Source: Branchinecta lynchi (taxonomy: Eukaryota > Arthropoda > Branchiopoda > Anostraca > Branchinectidae). From it: 64,000 nt of DNA. Shown piece after piece: positions 10,431 to 22,249 of the stretch. The position numbers and the translations under genes were made by a program. Within the stretch, counting starts at the first letter, position 1, and every line of letters starts with the position of its first letter. The stretch lies in contig JAKZAP010000018.1 in assembly GCA_023053575.1 (NCBI GenBank), forward strand, positions 16,830,202-16,894,201, in the 5' to 3' direction. The notes under the pieces were generated by a model. The model saw only the letters and a list, made by a program, of their open reading frames with translations. It made no database searches and was not told the origin of the DNA.

Positions 10431-11399
10431 CAAGAAGAGCAAGAAGCTCATATGGCACTTTCAAGGCTGGGTCACAGGATGAAAGAAGAATCTTTGATCA
10501 AAATCTTTGAGACAAGAAATATCGGAAATCGCGAGAATGTATCGGGAAGTCGGATCTAGAATGTGTAAATTTCTAAGCCAATCTTGCCAAGTTTTTAACG
10601 TTCAAGCCAAGTTTCATCGTCCTAGCAAATCGTGAAGTACCTTAACTCGTTATCACCACAACTCCGCCACTTCCAGCTCCCCCCATAGTGCCCGAATCCG
10701 GCGATGTTCTGTCGCTGATGTATCTAGAGCTTGTGCTTGTTCTTCCAACCAAGTTTCACTCCGGTCGCTCCACTCGACACGAGGTCTTTCCAAATACCAA
10801 GTTTCATTAAGATCCGATCACTCGTTTGAAATTTATACATCCCTCAGGATCCCCCCCCCCCCCCCCCATGATGGTCGGATCTGGAAAATGACTATTTTAA
10901 GCCAAACTTGAAAAGTCTCTAATGTTCAAGGCAGTTTCTGGAGGTACCTTAACTCCGGTGCGGTTCTGTCACTGATGTATGCGTATTCTTCCCACCAAGT
11001 TTCGTCCCGATCGCTCCACTCCAAGCGTGCCATAAAATTTCCAGTTACCCCTCCGCCCCCCCCCCCCCATACATTCATGGGATCCGGTCCGGACTTAAAA
11101 CGGTACATCCGAGACATGAGGTTTTTCCAAATATTAAGTTTCATTAAGATCCGATTCCCCGTTCAAAAGTTACAAATACGTCAATATTCCAGATTCCCCC
11201 TCCCCCCCACTCCACCCGTGGTGGTTTGTTCGGGAAAATGACTATTTTCGAATTAGTTTGGCTGGGTCCCTGATATGCCTGCCAAGTTTCATCGTTCTAG
11301 CACGTCTGGAAGTACCCTAACTTGAGAACAGCGGCCTGGCAGACAGATTGAAAAGTAATCGGTATATGGCACTTGAGCGGAGCTGCAAGTGCCATAAAA
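10431..11399 (-). mobile_element. TGGCAC element, reverse, diverged
   Basis: Begins AAGAAGAGCAAGAAGCTCAT then ATGGCACTTTCAAGG and ends in the head hairpin GGCACTTGAGCGGAGCTGCAAGTGCCATAAAAA (read in parts, 11365-11399). The internal reverse units have C-runs at 10851 and 11060 and repeated CCAAGTTTC words. Confidence 0.7.
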
Positions 11400-11445
11400 A
11401 CGAGAATCTCGTTTTTGTCCTTTCGTCATCATCAAGTAATCCACT

Positions 11446-11961
11446 GGGATCGACTAAAACCAGGAAGGGAAGGGAATGCGAGAAAAGCAGGAAGGGCATA
11501 CTAAAACCAGGAAGGGCATCCTAAATCCAGGAAGGCAGTCGCCAGAATTCGCAGCACTGTTCCCTTCCTCTATTTAGTATTATCTGAGGGGTCGACAACT
11601 TCTAAATTCAAAGTTCACCATCCCTTCCTCGCTTTAGTATCTTGACATTGGTAGGCATTAAGTTCAGTGAGGGGTCGGCAACTATAAAAATTGTAATTCA
11701 CCTTTTCATTTCTCGTTCTGACGGTAGGCAACTAACCAGGAAGGGCATACTAAAACGAGGAAGGGATGGTGAACTTTCAATTTGAGAAGTTTCCAACCCC
11801 TGAAATAATACTAAATAGAGGAAGGGAACAGTGCTGTGAATTCTGGCAACAGCCTTCCTGGTTTTAGGATGCCCTTCCTCGTTTTAGTATGCCCTTCCTG
11901 GTTTTAGTCAGCCTTCCTGCTTTTCTCGCGTTCCCTTCCCTTCCTGGTTTTAGTCGATCCC
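11446..11961. mobile_element. GGGATCGACTAAAA element 2 (Mutator-like)
   Basis: Starts GGGATCGACTAAAACCAGG and ends CCTGGTTTTAGTCGATCCC. Flanked by a perfect 9-bp duplication TAATCCACT (11437-11445 and 11962-11970). The arms are built of ACTAAAACCAGGAAGGGCAT repeats, inverted in the right half. Confidence 0.85.
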
Positions 11962-11970
11962 TAATCCACT

Positions 11971-12633
11971 TGCTTTGTGAAAACTCAAATGAGACGTAGA
12001 CTAGTTCTAGAGGGTCGCGTCTTGGCAAGAGTTCGTGCTAAAAAACGTTCCGGAATTGAAAATGCTAAAAATTAAGTATACTTGACGGCTGGATTAAAAA
12101 AACAGACAGATGATTTTACGATGATCATTTTATAATCTACTCACGTCGTTGCTGGTCGTCTTTTCCCTTTTATCACAACATTAACACTGGCTAGATTTCA
12201 GAGATCCGTCTAACGACAGCACTAAATACGCCGACTTCGCTCTTTTCGCTCTGTCCTCGTTTGAGTAAATGATTCGTGTTTATGGCCGGAGAAATTAAAG
12301 ATTATCTACGGGAACTTCGTTATTATCTGAGAGTTTCGTATCTTCTTCGATCGTTATCTTTTCTGCCTTTTCGTGTGATCTCAAAGCCACTAACAACAAC
12401 AGGTTTTCTTGGGATCGGTACTTTTCGACGAGTTGAAAGGTGGAATTCCAGATCCGACATAAGTTTGACTGTGTATCGCTCCAAGGGATTAACGTTTTCG
12501 AATCTTTAATTAAATTACTGACTCTCTTTTGAAACTGACTAGAATGCAATTAATTTGATGGTGCCAGTCGAATAAGTCAGTTGAAATTTGCTATTGTCAC
12601 ATTTTGATCAAACTTTGCAGTTTCATTTTTCGA
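11971..12633. other. No gene recognised
   Basis: Short frames on both strands around 12276-12549 lack a recognisable domain. Confidence 0.3.
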
Positions 12634-12777
12634 GCTAAATCCTGAAGAGACTACTTGCCAAGAAGGGTCGAATATCGTTAAAATAAATCTCAGCTGACAT
12701 ATTCGTTTAATGCAGTCAAACATGATTCGCAGTCAGCTTGGGCTGAAGAAATATTTGTGAAATATTGTAGCAGTGAG
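12634..12777 (+). ncRNA. Decayed Penelope-associated hammerhead-like tail
   Basis: CCTGAAGAGACTACTTGCCA then AGAAGGGTCGAATATCG keeps CTGAAGA and a stem II-like segment, but GAAA has become GAAT, so it should be inactive. The downstream CAGCTGACATATTCGTTTAA and CAGTCAGCTTGGGCT words match the tails at 23110 and 52430. A hAT MITE follows directly at 12778. Confidence 0.4.
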
Positions 12778-12887
12778 CAGACCCGTATCCAGGAATCACG
12801 CGGGTCGGACAAAAAAGACATTAATCATAGGGAAAACCCCATAAAAATTATTATTTATTTAGGTTTCAGGGGGGGGGGTGGATACTG
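12778..12887. mobile_element. hAT-like MITE (CAGACCCGTATCCAGG), 110 bp
   Basis: Starts CAGACCCGTATCCAGGAAT and ends GGTGGATACTG. A perfect 8-bp duplication GCAGTGAG flanks it (12770-12777 and 12888-12895). It shares GGGTCGGACAAAAAAG with the copies at 20164, 42542 and 54309. Confidence 0.85.
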
Positions 12888-12895
12888 GCAGTGAG

Positions 12896-13578
12896 TACGT
12901 GTACAGCGGGGTAGTTTCGTAGTCTTGTTTGTGAGTGGTATTTCGGTATTGGTTTGTTGTTTTGTTTTTGTTTGTATTATTTTTTGGACGTTTAGTTAAA
13001 TAAACATCGTCCTTCCATGGAGTTCAAATAATAACGAAACGCAAAAACAAAAAATCAACGAAGAAACCAACGAAACTGGGGTTTATATAGAAGGCGATAT
13101 TCCGTGAGGACAACCGCCTCCCTTCTTAAGCGCCGAAAAAAAGTTTCGAGGAAAAATGCCAAAACGAGGATGAAGATCAACAACCAAGAAGAACGAAACA
13201 GCAGAAAACAACAATAAACTGAAAAGTAAAACCAGAATGGGAAGAACTGAAAGCCTAAAGCAAGCCGCTCTCCAATGCGAATAACAATTAGGAACTGTTC
13301 TCGCTCTCTCTAGTACCGAGCGAGAACAGTCCTAATTATCCTAACAGTCCGAAATATTCGCGTTCTATTTCATATATTGTTGGCCTTTATAAACCCCATT
13401 TTCGTTGGTTTCTTTGTTGAATTTTGTGTGATATGTCAGGCCGATGTGGTTTACGAAATTATCTTAATAAAAGCAGCGTGTGTCATCTTTTTCTCATCGC
13501 TGCAAGGTTGGGGGGGGGGGGGGGGGCTGTCCCACTTCCTCTTTGATTGAGAAATTGTTTGGGGGGGGATTTCCCTGT
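12896..13578. other. No gene recognised; one hairpin
   Basis: No coding signal. Around 13292-13335, GGAACTGTTCTCGCTC pairs with GAGCGAGAACAGTCC. A G-run of about 17 lies at 13510. The stretch may be a decayed element. Confidence 0.35.
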
Positions 13579-13638
13579 TTTTATGGCACTTGCCCTTCGG
13601 CCAAGTGCCATATAGCGATCGCAATTTCTGTCCGTCCG

Positions 13639-13712
13639 TCGGTCTGTCGGTCTGTCGGTCTGTCGGTCTGTCGGTCTGTCGGTCTGTCGGTCTGTCGGTC
13701 TGTCGGTCTGTC
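13639..13712 (+). repeat. (TCGGTCTG)n microsatellite, about nine copies
   Basis: Perfect octamer array in the 5' part of the element. The same tract has about two copies at 8160 and four at 49440. Confidence 0.95.
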
Positions 13713-13826
13713 CAGGTTTTGCTAGTTCGGGCACTTCCACATAAGCTAGGATGATAAAACTTGGCAGGCATATCAGGGACTCCAAATGATTAAGTTGGAA
13801 ATAGTCACTTCCCCGATCCGAGCACC

Positions 13827-15221
13827 GTGGGGGGAGTGGAGGGAGGGGGAATCCGGAATCTTGAGGTATTTTTAACTTTTGAACGGGTGATCAGATCTCG
13901 ATGAAACTAGATATTTGGAACGACCTCATGCCTCAGACGACCCACTTAAAATCCGGACCGGATCCGGTGACTTTTGGGGGGAGCTGGAGGGGGCAACCGG
14001 AAATCTTGAGAAACGCCATGAGTGGAGGGATCGAGATGAAACTTGGTGGGAAGACACCTAGCAAACACTAGATACATCGTTGACATAACCGAGCCGATTC
14101 GGGCACTGTGGGGGGGAGTGGAGGGAGGGGGAATCCGGAATCTTGAGGTATTTATAACTTTTGAACGGGTGATCGGATCTCGATGGAACTTGATATTTGG
14201 AAAGACCTCATCCCTCAGACGACCCACTTAAAATCTGGACCGGATCCGGTGACTTTTGGGGGGAGCTGGAGGGGGCAACCGGAAATCTTGGGAAACGCTA
14301 TGAGTGGAGGGATCGAGATAAAACTTGGTGGGAAGACACCTAGCAAACACTAGATATATCGTTGACATAACCGAGCCGATTCGGGCACTGTGGGGGGAGT
14401 AGAGGGAGGGGGAATCCGGAATCTTGAGGTATTTATAACTTTTGAACGGGGGATCGGATCTCGATGGAACTTGATATTTGGAAAGACCTCATCCCTCAGA
14501 CGACCAACTTAAAATCTGGACCGGATCCGGTGACTTTTGGGGGGAGCTGGAGGGGGCAACCGGAAATCTTGGGAAACGCTATGAGTAGAGGGATCGAGAT
14601 GAAACTTGGTGGGAAGACACCTAGCAAACACTAGATACATCATTGACATAACCGAGCCGATTCGGGTACTGTGGGGGGAGTAGAGGGAGGGGGAATCCGG
14701 AATCTTGAGGTATTTATAACTTTTGAACGGGTGACCGGATCTCGATGAAACTTGATATTTGGAAAGACCTCATGCCTCAGACGACCCACTTAAAATCCGG
14801 ACCGGATCCGGTGACTTTTGGGGGGAGCTGGAGGGGAGAACCGGAAATATTGGAAAACGCTATGAGTGGAGGGATCGAGATGAAACTTGGTGGGAAGACA
14901 CCTAGCAAACACTAGATACATCATTGACATAACCGAGCCGATTCGGGCACTGTCGGGGGAGTGGAGGGAGGGGGAATCTGGAATCTTGAGGTATTTATAA
15001 CTTTTGAACGGGTGACCGGATCTCGATGAAACATGATATTTGGAAAGACCTCACGCCTCAGACGACCCACTTAAAATCCGGACCGGATCCGGTGACTTTT
15101 GGGGGGAGCTGGAGGGGAGAACCGGAAATATTGGAAAACGCTATGAGTGGAGGGATCGAGATGAAACTTGGTGGAAAGACACCTAGCAAACACTAGATAT
15201 ATCATTGACATAACCGAGCCG
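13827..15221 (+). repeat. Tandem array of 281-bp units, five copies
   Basis: TCTTGAGGT-type landmarks at 13859, 14141, 14422, 14703 and 14984 give a period of 281-282 bp. Each unit is itself two diverged halves of about 140 bp. Each half starts with GGGGGGAG and contains GATGAAACTTG. Confidence 0.93.
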
Positions 15222-15420
15222 TGCCTACTCGTAACAAGTGCCATATGAGCTCGTAGCTCTTGTTTTAAACCTACGAACGAAAAACGCAATATAGATATAG
15301 GGTTCAAAAGCACTTAAATTCTGTATAATAAAGGGGTTTAGACTGGTGAAGATGCAACCTTCTTTCGTGTAGATGTTCTGTTTGTTGCATAGACTTTCGG
15401 CTAAAGAAAATTATGTGAAA

Positions 15421-15485
15421 TAAGTAAGTAAGTAATTTATTTCTGACCCGCCATCTTGAAAAGGCGGAGTAAATGAAGAAAATAA
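15421..15485 (-). mobile_element. LINE 3' end with (TTAC)n tail
   Basis: On the minus strand, ACTCCGCC...GGCGGGTCAGAAATAAAT is followed by TTACTTACTTACTTA. It has the same layout (GC hairpin, AAATAAAT, short tandem tail) as the LINE end at 59186-59240. No ORF remains attached. Confidence 0.5.
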
Positions 15486-16836
15486 ACAAAACACATAAAT
15501 ACACAGAAAAAGAGACTTAAATATAAATATAAAAATGAAACGAGTACGAAGCGCACGACGTCGGACATAAACTATAAAATTTGGTTTCCTGACGAGGGAT
15601 TGAGTTCGAGACCCTTCGACGTCTATTCGCTGACCAAAGAGTAGGAAGGGAAAACAGCCAAGGGAAGCCCAGATTCAGCAGACAAACTTGAGGATCGTTT
15701 ACACGGCGGGTATTATCCCCAGGAGACTTGAGGGAAAAGTGTTCACACGGTACCTGGGTATTTTTCAAGGGAGAGTACTGTCATGTGGCAATAAACTTCA
15801 CGGTTGTAAAGCTCAAGATATCTCTCTACAATAGACACGTACATGTGTCCATTTGGATCACTCCTTATATGGACATAATCAAAATTATTAGCCCGACTTT
15901 GTCGCTGACTTTGAAGCATACCCTTCGACAATGTTCGCGAGATTGAAGTCCAAAATCCCCGGCGAATTGTTGCTGTTGCGGACAAGAATGACCGCGGAGT
16001 ACGGGTAAATACCTTCCGTGTACGTAGCTGGCCAATCAAACGAAATCTCTTGACGCAGTGTTGTCACTTGTCGTACAGTTCTGCGATTCGTCCCAAGTTT
16101 TTCAACTTCTCTCCAGCTGTTACATAATGTATCCCAGGCAATCGCACTTTGCCAAAAATAGTAATCCTTCTATCCGTCGTACTGATCAATGCCAGTTAAT
16201 GTAAGTGCTGCGTGTATTCTCTTAATCGAAACTTCGTTCATAGTTTCTACTATTATTGGGACTGCGAAACTCTCCAAGCGTCGGTAGTGCGAGTCGACGG
16301 AAAAATTAGAAGAGAAAACTTACTAACCTTGTATAAATCCGACACTTTAGTAATTGGTTCTCAGTGCAACCCGACGGGCTATGTACACCAACTGCTGACG
16401 AACACGTGCGGTCAGAACGCCACGGTGTAGAGGTCTCCTTTTCTCCAAGCCTTTAGGGCCTAATGCGCGGAACTACCTTCGTATCTTGGTCACGTGGCAG
16501 AATAGTTATGAAACACTGTTTTTATTTCGTTTCTCTACCCTTATGTTACAGTTTACCATAATAACTTCAGAAAAGCTGCATTGAAAAAAATGACATCACA
16601 AGGAAAGCCTATGCATGAGTATAAAACATATTACTGTTATGACAAAAAAAAAATATTTACGCTAGGCATGTCAAGCGGAGACGAGTCGCTACCGTGAATG
16701 ATTGATCTCCTTGATTATTTTATATGACTTCAACAAGGCTCCGAACCTCGCGATATTGCAAGGAAGGAAAAGATTAATTACGAGAGAACAAGGCTCCTGT
16801 CTCTGAAAAATTATAACAGGGGTCGTTTCTCCCTAG
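15486..16836. other. No gene recognised
   Basis: Overlapping frames on both strands (15517-15768, 15743-16039 minus; 16212-16430 plus) show no domain or splice context I recognise. Confidence 0.3.
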
Positions 16837-17560
16837 TTTTTGTGGCACTGGCCCGTCGGCCAAGTGCGATATACTAATCGCAATTCTGCCGGTCGGTCGG
16901 TAAGTATGTCGGTCCCACGGTTGTGAGTTAGAAACCTTTCCAGATACGCTAGGACGATGGAATTTGGCAGGCATGTCAGGGACGACAAGATCAACTTGGA
17001 AATAGTCAATTGCCTGGTCCGACCATCGTGGGGAAAGAGGGAGGATGCGGTATTTAAGGCCATGCATAACTTTCGAATGGGTGATGGCATCTTAATGAAC
17101 CTGATATTTGGAAAGATCTTGTGTCTCAGAAGTCCCATTTCATGTCCCGACCTGAAGCGATGAATGTGGGGGGGGGGGGGGGGATTCGGAAATCTTATGA
17201 CACGCATAGAGTAAAGCGATCAGATGAAACTTGGTGCGAAGAACAAGCACTAGGTACGTTATTGACATAACTGGACCGGATTTGGGCACTCTGTGGGAGT
17301 TGTTCGAGGACTCTGGAATTCCGGTGATCCGGAGTTAAGGTACTTCTAGGTGAGCTAGGACAATGAAACTTGGCTCGCGTATCAGGGACCAGAACAGATT
17401 AACTCTGAAATGCTCAGCGATCCGACCATCGTGGGGGCAGGGGGAACCGTGAATTTTGCGATATGTGTATTTTTCGAACGTTTAACCGGATCTTAATGAA
17501 ACTTCATATTTGGCAAGACCTCATTTCTCAGATTTTCCTTTTCAAGTCCGGACCCCTATA
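16837..17560 (+). mobile_element. TGGCAC element, diverged, 3' truncated
   Basis: Head TGGCACTGGCCCGTCGGCCA then AGTGCGATATA, a GGTCGGTCGGT tract and G-rich units with GATGAAACTTGG at 17223 and 17366. It is cut at about 17560 by a reverse GGGATCCC copy, which is therefore probably younger. Confidence 0.65.
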
Positions 17561-18200
17561 TAAGTCGTATCTATTTTGATGAAAATTCCTGTCTTACTTC
17601 TGCCAATTTTCCGGTTTCGGCCGAGTTCCGGAACTACTTATCCGGTGGATAAAGAAAGCTAAAAAAAGAGTTCAGCGTATCTTGTTTCCCCCATATCAAA
17701 CGTCTAATCAACTTCAAATACAAATTGAACTTATAACAAATTTCCGGATCCAGCCGGATTCCGGGCGAACTATATGTCCGGGTAGAAAATGATTGTCATG
17801 TACGGATGCAGCATCTCTTCTTACCCTAAATCTTATGTCGAATCAACTACGAACACAACTTTTACTTTTAACAAATTTTCATGATTTGGCCAGATTCTGG
17901 GCGAACTACTTGTCCGGGTAGAAAATAATATTCACATAAGTCATTAGCGCACATTAGCTGTATAAAAATATTTTGCTTGCCCCATAATTCAAACCCCCTC
18001 CCCCACCCCTAAACGTAAGGCTACGGAGCCCGTCTACGAATTTGACCTTACCCTTGGCCCAAAGAATCTTCACACCAAGTTTCATCATAATGTATCATTC
18101 CCTTCGAGATTTATCGTGCTCACAGACGGAGGGACGGACAGACGGACAACTTTTGCGATGTGATAGGTATCCCTCCACTTACGTTTTGGGATCCCAAAAA
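17561..18200 (-). mobile_element. GGGATCCC element, reverse (left arm of a head-to-head pair)
   Basis: Units with GCCGGATTCCGGGCGAACTA at 17753 and an AGATTCTGGGCGAAC variant at 17891. The head follows: GGACAGACGGACAACTTTTG, TATCCCTCCACTTACG and GGGATCCCAAAAA. Confidence 0.75.
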
Positions 18201-18485
18201 GTACTTTTAAGCAAAATATAAATTTTCATGATCCCCATCAGCCGATGATCATTTTTGACTCAAGGGTTTTACTTAAAAAGGAATTCTGTCACCCTTAAAG
18301 TGCGGATTTTAACAGAAAAGCGAAAAAATACTTTTGACCAAATGATATGTATTCATGATCCCCAAGGGCCCATGATGATAGTTGCCTCAAGGAGTTCGCT
18401 TACAAAAGAATTCCGTACAAACAAATATTTTTTGAGGAAAATAGATGAACATCTTCATGATCCCGATGAGCCCAACGTCAGTTTC
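18201..18485. repeat. Spacer between inverted GGGATCCC copies
   Basis: About three degenerate units of roughly 100 bp with TTCATGATCCCCA, TCAAGGGTTTTACTTA and CAAAAGTATT. These are inverted versions of the AAGCAAAACCCTTGAGA module at 6172 and 7434. Confidence 0.6.
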
Positions 18486-19205
18486 GGGATCCTAAAACTT
18501 AAATGACGGGCATCGCAAAAGTTGTCCTTCCGTCCGTCTGTCCGTCTGTTAGCATGATAACTCTCGAAGGGGGTGAAATATTTGGTTCAAATTTGGCACG
18601 ATGACTCTTTGGGTCAAAGTACAGGTCAGGTTCGAAGATGGGCTCGGTAGCCCTATATTTAGGGGTGGGGGAAGGGTTTCCGATTAAGTGATGACAAAAA
18701 ATATTTTTAAAAGCTAATGGTAAGGCAACATGATGAATCCGAATATGAAACCCATTTTCTTGCCGGACTAATGGTTCACCCGGAATCCGGTAAATCCGGA
18801 AATTTTGGAAAAAGTAAAAGTTGTATCTGAAGTTGATTAGATATTCGGTTCAGGGGTAGGAACACATGTTGGATCCGAATATGAAATTTTAAAGTAAAAG
18901 TTTTATTTGAAGTTATTAGATGTTTTATAGGGATAAGGAGACACGCTGAATTCGTATCTGAATTGTTCTTTTTTTTTGCTGGACAAGTAGTTCGTTCGGA
19001 ATTCGTCCGAAACCGGAAATTTGGCAGAAGTAAAGAGGGAAGTTTCGGTCAGTATCGTCAAAATAGATATGGCTTATAGAGGTATATCTGAACTTGTTTT
19101 CTCAGATGATTAGCGTGGCGACGACTGGATCTGGCGAAGACAAGACCCAATCGTCTGGATCAAATATTAGATTTTTGGGATCCCATCGAAACCTTAGTTC
19201 TTGTT
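18486..19205 (+). mobile_element. GGGATCCC element, forward (right arm of the pair)
   Basis: Head GGGATCCTAAAACTTAAATG, a GTCCGTCTGTCCGTCTG tract, two or three units, then the tail TTAGATTTTTGGGATCCCAT ... TTAGTTCTTGTT. Confidence 0.75.
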
Positions 19206-20155
19206 CAAACTTACGCTGTCAAGACAGGTATACATGAAATTTAAAAAAAAAAAAATATTGTGTCGGTTTATACCATTGCTCTTTGGTTTCCAATTTGGAT
19301 CTTCTGTTTAATTTTGCATGGGATCTCTTCGTCGAACGTTGAAGTTTTTCCCTCTTTGTCTTCAGGGTCCCAGGATCAACAGTTTCACACCGAAGGATGG
19401 AGAAATGTTTTAATCTTCTGCAAAAATCTTAAAAATTACCAATTCATCTATAACGCGTCGGGTTTCGCAATGATTTATCGTTTTCCATTTTAAGTGGCTC
19501 TTTATGGACGATGATGTTTCCCGGTCCCCTTGTCAGAATAACATGTTTTGAGGGCTTTTCCTTTTGCTCTTCCGAAGCAAGAAACATACTTAAAGGACAC
19601 CTCGCACCTCTAATGCCAAGGCAACCTACTTCCGTAACTGCATTCATTAATTCTTAAACCAGGAGATCCAAATTTCAGATGCTCATTCTGAACCCGCGAA
19701 CGATACCTCAGTAATCTTTCCACTTGCCTATACTTCAGTTATCTGTGCACTTGCCACGATTCACTAATTAACATTCGAATCAGGCTATTGATGCATAAAA
19801 CCGGTTTTCTGAATTTTGCCAAGTTTTTGCTCGAAGTCAATGGGTCTGAGAAAAGGCTTAAAACAGCCAAAGCGGTTGATAATTTGTTAATAGGAGAGCT
19901 TAGTTTTACAGTATTCAGATAGTTCTTGATATTTGGAACATCAGCAGTAAAGAGTGCGAGGTGTGCTTTAACCGTAGGGCTTGCCTGCGAATCGGAACAA
20001 GGGTGACTCTTGCCCCTGAGTATGTATTAACCAGCAATTGCTGCGTTTGTTTGTCTGTTGTTTTATTCCATACCGCGTAGGTAGCTACGAAATCCTCCTT
20101 CTCTCGGTGTCGTTAATTGGGCTCCCATCTCCCATGAGCACAGTTCATTCCGATG
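19206..20155. other. No gene recognised
   Basis: A plus-strand frame at 19260-19493 begins with a hydrophobic stretch but has no ATG and no recognisable domain. A poly-A tract lies at 19243-19255. Confidence 0.3.
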
Positions 20156-20163
20156 GCTGCATT

Positions 20164-20330
20164 CAAGCCCGTATCCAGGGATTACCTTCAGGGTTTGCCT
20201 TTCGGGGGGGGGGGGCTTTGCCTTCTGGTCGGACAAAAAAGTACAAAAAACACATAGATCAGAGGGAAAGCCTACACAAATTTTTATTTCAACCCCCTAC
20301 CCCCCCCCCCCCCCCCTGGATACAGCCTTG
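20164..20330. mobile_element. hAT-like MITE (CAAGCCCGTATCCAGGG)
   Basis: Inverted ends CAAGCCCGTATCCAGG / CCTGGATACAGCCTTG. Flanks GCTGCATT and ACTGCATG agree at 6 of 8 positions. Carries G- and C-runs and the GGTCGGACAAAAAAGTACAA core shared with 54309. Confidence 0.7.
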
Positions 20331-20796
20331 ACTGCATGCCATGCCGGGGAAGTGCAGTGCCTTGGGGATGTTTGTGGGCGATGACCTCACTTCTTTCAGT
20401 GAAATTGAGCGTAAGGGCATCTCGTTTCCCCTGACAAGGATCCTTCCATCAACGAACCTTAGCAATGCTATTATCTGTGAATTTTCAGTTTTTTTTCTTG
20501 TTTTGTTTTTGTTTTAAAAAGTTAATAACTGATGAAAGAAATGAAAATTTGGCAAAAATTTAAGAATTGATGAAAGATTTGGAAATTTTGCAGAAGATAC
20601 CGAAAATGACAAACGTAATTGCGCATCCATCGTGACATGTTCTCGCGCAGGTGTGAAAGGTATGCTACGCAACCTGTACGCAACGCATGATAAACGCATA
20701 CGTGACGCATCGCAACGACGCGTCAATGTGAAAGCGGCTTAATACCGAAAGTTTAAGGAATGCGTCTGGAAACTCGTAAGGCGAAATCGAGTCTGT
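20331..20796. other. No gene recognised; CG-containing repeat end
   Basis: At about 20640-20745 ACGCAACGCATGATAAACGC, ACGACGCGTCAATGTGAAAG and AGGTGTGAAAGG resemble a MITE terminus. No partner end was found. Confidence 0.3.
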
Positions 20797-20935
20797 GTTT
20801 GGGATCCCAAAACGTAAGTGGATGGATACCTGTGAGTTCGTAAAAGTTGTCCGTCTGTGTGTCCGTGTGTCAATTGTCTCCGTCTGTGTGTCCGTGTGTC
20901 AATTGTGTCCGTCTCCATTCAAATCGTTTTCACAC
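20797..20935 (+). mobile_element. GGGATCCC element, 5' fragment
   Basis: GTTTGGGATCCCAAAACGTA, GTGGATGGATACC and AGTTGTCCGTCTGTGTGTCC, with a 34-bp duplication of the GTCCGTCTGTGTGTCCG tract. Then truncated. Confidence 0.65.
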
Positions 20936-22249
20936 AGCAGTCTCGTTTCAAACATTTCATTCCGGCTAGACAACGTTCAAACATCCCTTTATCAAATAGC
21001 TAAGCAAAAGTCGAGAACAATAGGAGGCCTACTCTGAGAAGAAGAACATGAAAAATCCATTCGAAAGACGGACAGAATTTGTCCTCAGCACATGGGACGT
21101 CAGTAACTGTCTGAAAAAAACATGAGGATAATAGGATAATACTCATTCAATGTGAAATGGTCACAGAGAACCTCCGAAGAATTGAACATACACGAGAAAC
21201 CAGACTGCTTTTCGAGTCATGGCCTGCTAACGTTGTCGTCCAAGGGCCAGGCAGAAGGCATACCCAGGGGCGTCACCACCTTTTACCTTTGGGGGGGGGG
21301 GAGGACGTCCGCTTTGTGCTGACGGACTAAAAGTTGTTCCGACACATTTCCGACCGTATGTTTCCCAGTAACACGGAATAGATCCGGTGTAAAACAAACT
21401 GTAATTTAGTTAAAATTATTCCTTAAATATAATTTCGTATATTAAAGCTGAACTATTCGGCTTTTCATTTCAGCTCTCGCTAAAGAGCGAAGCTTCCAGC
21501 GACTACCAAGAACAAGTTAAAGCGGACTACAAGAAATGTTCTTTCCACCATACACACAATAATAACCATCCCTACTGCCACTATGAATGTTCAAAACATC
21601 AGAAAATACCGTCAGACAATTAGCAAATTAGAAAAAAAAGTAAAATATCCTTGGTTTGAAATAATTCGTCAATTAGCAAACTAAAAAAAAAGTAAAATAT
21701 CCTTGGTTTGAAATAATTCGGTCTGGATTAATATCTGGATAATTGGGATAGTCGGGATCTTAGAATTTGGAGAATATGGATGATCGGCTGGGGTTTAATT
21801 AAATCTCAGCCGATTATCCGGGACAGCCGTTATGGCACGTAGGGCGCCAAGGATCAAAATAAAAATTTCTATCTAATACTTCAATTGTTTATTAGAAATA
21901 CAAATTAATTAAAAAACCAAGACCAGTGTAATACTTATGAACACATACAAAAAATAATCAATTAAAGTCTTATAATTCTTTGCTAATCAAACGTGGAAAA
22001 TTTCGTCTTCTGGAAAAGAAGACATTCTGTGTGGGTTTTTTCTCGAGCCCAAACAGCAACCCGGCAAGCAAGTTCAAATCAAAATAAACTGGTGGCCTGC
22101 GATCAGTAATAGAAACTAAACAGAATGTTTGGTAGGTCTTTAAGGTACGCGCTGCAGGCTAAATTTTTTAATCTGCCTTTCTTCCGGGAAAATTTTGCTA
22201 TACCTACCATAACAAGTTCAAGCTTTTAACGTGTTCCAAACCCCCAAGA
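20936..22249. other. No intact gene; tandem duplication and a hAT-like end
   Basis: CAGGGGCGTCACCACC at 21265 followed by a G-run matches the CAGGGGCGTC hAT-like ends at 40447, 63424 and 63632, but no right end was found. A 53-bp direct duplication occupies 21617-21722. The last few hundred bases may be decayed Penelope-like sequence upstream of 22250. Confidence 0.4.

Larger units (their letters stand above)
13579..15265 (+). mobile_element. TGGCAC element with five 281-bp units
   Basis: Head TTTTTATGGCACTTGCCC with the CAAGTGCCAT hairpin, a long (TCGGTCTG)n tract, five G-rich units, then the tail CAAGTGCCATATGAGCTCGT, AGCTCTTGTTTT. There is no coding frame of its own; frames reading RPTDRQTD are translated microsatellite. 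No clear target duplication. Ends and order match the copies at 8100 and 49379. Confidence 0.8.

Noticed and set aside
13451..13785. Overlapping frames reading RPTDRQTD or SVGLSVCR repeats
   Set aside because: They are translations of the (TCGGTCTG)n microsatellite in the TGGCAC element, not genes.
13827..15221. Regular repeat that could be taken for a CRISPR array
   Set aside because: Units are 281 bp, contiguous, without unique spacers, and embedded in a eukaryotic mobile element.
19260..19493. Plus-strand frame with a signal-peptide-like start
   Set aside because: No ATG, no splice context and no family resemblance; it could be chance in AT-rich DNA.
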